From Candidatus Methylomirabilota bacterium (GTDB lineage Bacteria; Methylomirabilota; Methylomirabilia; Methylomirabilales; 2-02-FULL-66-22), in the NCBI GenBank assembly GCA_016208645.1, contig JACQXP010000329.1:1-16719 (forward strand): 16,719 nucleotides of DNA, in the 5' to 3' direction. A model generated the notes under the pieces. That model saw only the letters and a program-made list of their open reading frames with translations. It ran no database searches and was not told where the DNA came from. Each line of letters begins with the position of its first letter. Position 1 is the first letter of the stretch. A program made the position numbers and the translations under genes. Below, one piece after another: positions 15,085 to 16,719 of the stretch.

Positions 15085-16719
15085 GTGAGTAACTTCCCCC
15101 TCATTTCAACGGTGGTTTTCCTCCCGCTCTTGGGGGTGGCTCTCCTGCTCCTGGTGGATCGGCGGCGCGAGGCGGCCATCAAGCACCTGACATTCGCGGT
15201 CTCGGTCCTCACCTTCCTGGTCTCCCTGCTGCTCTACCGGGGCTTCCAGCTCAACGTGCCGGGGATGCAGTTCGTGGAGCGGAAGCCCTGGATCGCCGGC
15301 CTCGGGGTGCAGTATTTCGTGGGGGTGGACGGGATCAGCCTGCTCCTGGTCCTGCTCACGACGTTCCTGACGGCCATCGCCATCCTCTCCTCCTACACCG
15401 CCATCACGACCTCGGTGAAGGAGTACATGATCTGCATGCTGCTCCTGGAGACCGGGATGCTGGGGGTCTTCGTGGCCCTGGACCTGGTTTTGTTCTACGT
15501 CTTCTGGGAGGGGATGCTGATCCCCATGTACTTCCTGATCGGCGTCTGGGGCGGGCCGCGCCGGATCTACGCCACCATCAAGTTCTTCCTGTACACCATG
15601 GCGGGCGGCGTGCTGATGCTGGTGGGCATCATCGCGCTCTACTATCTCAACGGCGGCCGGCCCGGTGGGGAGTACACCTTCGATCTCCTCAAGATGTACG
15701 GCCTGGATCTCCCCTTGCGGACCCAGGTCTGGCTGTTCCTGGCCTTCGCCGTGGCTTTCGCCATCAAGGTCCCCATGTTCCCCTTCCACACATGGCTGCC
15801 CGATGCCCACGTGGAGGCGCCCACGGCCGGCTCGGTGATCCTGGCAGGGGTCCTCTTGAAGATGGGGACCTATGGGTTCCTGCGCTTCGCCCTGCCCCTG
15901 TTCCCCGAGGCCACCCGATACTTCACGCCGCTCTTCTCGTGGCTGGCCATCATCGGCATCCTGTACGGGGCGCTGGTCTCCATGGTCCAGCCGGACCTGA
16001 AGAAGCTGGTGGCCTACAGCTCGGTCAGCCACCTGGGCTTCGTGATGCTGGGGATCTTCGCCCTGACCATCCAGGGGGTGGAGGGCGGGATCCTCCAGAT
16101 GATCAACCACGGCCTCTCCACCGGCGCCCTGTTCCTCATCGTGGGCATGATCTACGAGCGGCGCCACACCCGGATGATCGAGGATTTCGGCGGGCTGGCG
16201 CGGGTCATCCCGGTCTTCACGGCCTTCTTCCTCATTGTCACGCTCTCCTCCATCGGCCTGCCGGGCCTGAACGGGTTCGTGGGCGAGTTCCTGATCCTGG
16301 TGGGGACGTTCCGGGTCAACGTCCTGTATGCGGTCCTGGCCACCTCGTGCGTCATCCTGGCCGCGGTCTACATGCTCTGGATGTTCCAGCGGGTAATGTT
16401 CGGCAAGGTGACCCATGAGGCCAATCGCCGCCTGACGGATCTGACGGCGCGGGAGGTCGCGGTCCTGGTGCCGGTGCTCCTGTTCATCGTCTGGATCGGG
16501 ATCTATCCCCGCCCGTTCCTCGCGACGACAGAGGCCTCGGTGAAGCAGTTGCTGGCCCAGGTGCACATCCGGTATCGGGCCGACGGGCCACGGGGAGGGA
16601 CCCCGCCGATCCCGACGGAGTCGGGAAAGGCGGGGATGGGGCCCCGCGTGATGGATGCGAGCCGAGAGCCGAGAGCCGAGAGCCGAGAAGAACTGACAGC
16701 GACAGCGAAGCGACACCCA
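15085..16719 (+). CDS. nuoM: NADH-quinone oxidoreductase subunit M (copy 2), open at window end
   Basis: Second NuoM-type pump subunit; 545 residues are visible and no stop occurs before the edge. Its start is GTG 15085: an ATG at 15077 hits a stop after three codons, and the GTG aligns FPLISTVVFLPLLGVALL with the N-terminus of copy 1. Key residues are kept: glutamate in FYVFWEGMLIPMYFLIGVWG, lysines in AIKVPMFPFHTWLPDAHVEAPTAG and LLKMGTYGF, and glutamate in GFVGEFLIL. It is close to copy 1 along its length and even shares DNA runs such as CCACGGCCGGCTCGGTGATC. The NuoM fold ends near residue 500. The rest is a low-complexity tail partly encoded by AGCCGAG repeats. Two NuoM genes fit a 2M-type complex I. 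Confidence 0.95.
   Translation, partial: MSNFPLISTVVFLPLLGVALLLLVDRRREAAIKHLTFAVSVLTFLVSLLLYRGFQLNVPGMQFVERKPWIAGLGVQYFVGVDGISLLLVLLTTFLTAIAILSSYTAITTSVKEYMICMLLLETGMLGVFVALDLVLFYVFWEGMLIPMYFLIGVWGGPRRIYATIKFFLYTMAGGVLMLVGIIALYYLNGGRPGGEYTFDLLKMYGLDLPLRTQVWLFLAFAVAFAIKVPMFPFHTWLPDAHVEAPTAGSVILAGVLLKMGTYGFLRFALPLFPEATRYFTPLFSWLAIIGILYGALVSMVQPDLKKLVAYSSVSHLGFVMLGIFALTIQGVEGGILQMINHGLSTGALFLIVGMIYERRHTRMIEDFGGLARVIPVFTAFFLIVTLSSIGLPGLNGFVGEFLILVGTFRVNVLYAVLATSCVILAAVYMLWMFQRVMFGKVTHEANRRLTDLTAREVAVLVPVLLFIVWIGIYPRPFLATTEASVKQLLAQVHIRYRADGPRGGTPPIPTESGKAGMGPRVMDASREPRAESREELTATAKRHP
16660..16687. repeat. Four perfect AGCCGAG heptamers in the nuoM copy-2 tail
   Basis: AGCCGAG is repeated four times without change (16660-16687), in frame with nuoM copy 2 and translated as an Arg/Glu/Ser/Ala-rich tail. 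The same heptamer begins the arrays after nuoA (5508-5514) and nuoG (10838-10844). Its complement appears at 1744-1771. The partner half, if any, lies beyond the window. Confidence 0.9.

Noticed and set aside
15077..15088. ATG at 15077 as start of nuoM copy 2
   Set aside because: It reads Met-Asp-Ser and then a TGA stop; the GTG at 15085 aligns with copy 1.

Overview
This is a GC-rich bacterial window taken up almost entirely by respiratory-chain genes, all on the plus strand. It carries 12 genes for the proton-pumping NADH:quinone oxidoreductase (complex I, nuo) in 11 subunit families plus a second nuoM, and the membrane part of an F-type ATP synthase (atpZ-atpB-atpE). The high GC, the mix of ATG and GTG starts, the split F1Fo operon, the compact NuoG and the two NuoM proteins suggest an uncultured environmental lineage. 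Methylomirabilota/Rokubacteria, Nitrospirota, Acidobacteriota or a deltaproteobacterial-type group would fit. This placement is a guess from style, not from any marker gene.

Layout. (1) 50-3246: nuoM (copy 1) and nuoN, overlapping by 4 nt. (2) 3247-3461: a spacer with a heptamer repeat hairpin and a good sigma70-type promoter. (3) 3462-5011: atpZ, atpB, atpE, closed by a textbook intrinsic terminator (5020-5059). (4) 5070-5087: a dyad resembling a CRP/FNR-family operator. (5) 5136-16719: nuoA, C, D, E, F, G, H, J, K, L and a second nuoM that runs off the window edge. No gene-free stretch exceeds about 215 nt.

How it works together. NuoE/F/G form the NADH-oxidising arm, NuoC/D part of the quinone-reducing module, and NuoA/H/J/K/L/M/N the membrane proton-pumping arm. 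The resulting ion gradient drives the Fo motor, whose a and c subunits are encoded in between. Two expected genes are missing: nuoB (normally between nuoA and nuoC) and nuoI (normally between nuoH and nuoJ). These carry clusters N2 and N6a/N6b, so the complex needs them from another locus. Two NuoM subunits match the '2M' type of complex I known from Nitrospira and other phyla. The linear order here (M-N-atp-A...L-M) is that order, permuted.

The most unusual layer is non-coding. Most of the longer gene junctions contain arrays of degenerate 7-nt (in one case 8-nt) tandem words, usually with a reverse-complement partner, so that each junction can fold into a hairpin. Two other junctions carry palindromic elements instead. 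The arrays extend into coding sequence at the 3' ends of both nuoM genes. Further points worth a second look are a c-subunit lacking the glycine motif but carrying a Glu-Ser ion site, a Lys-to-Glu change in NuoN, a 5'-truncated nuoC exactly where nuoB should be, and an extra N-terminal membrane segment in AtpB.
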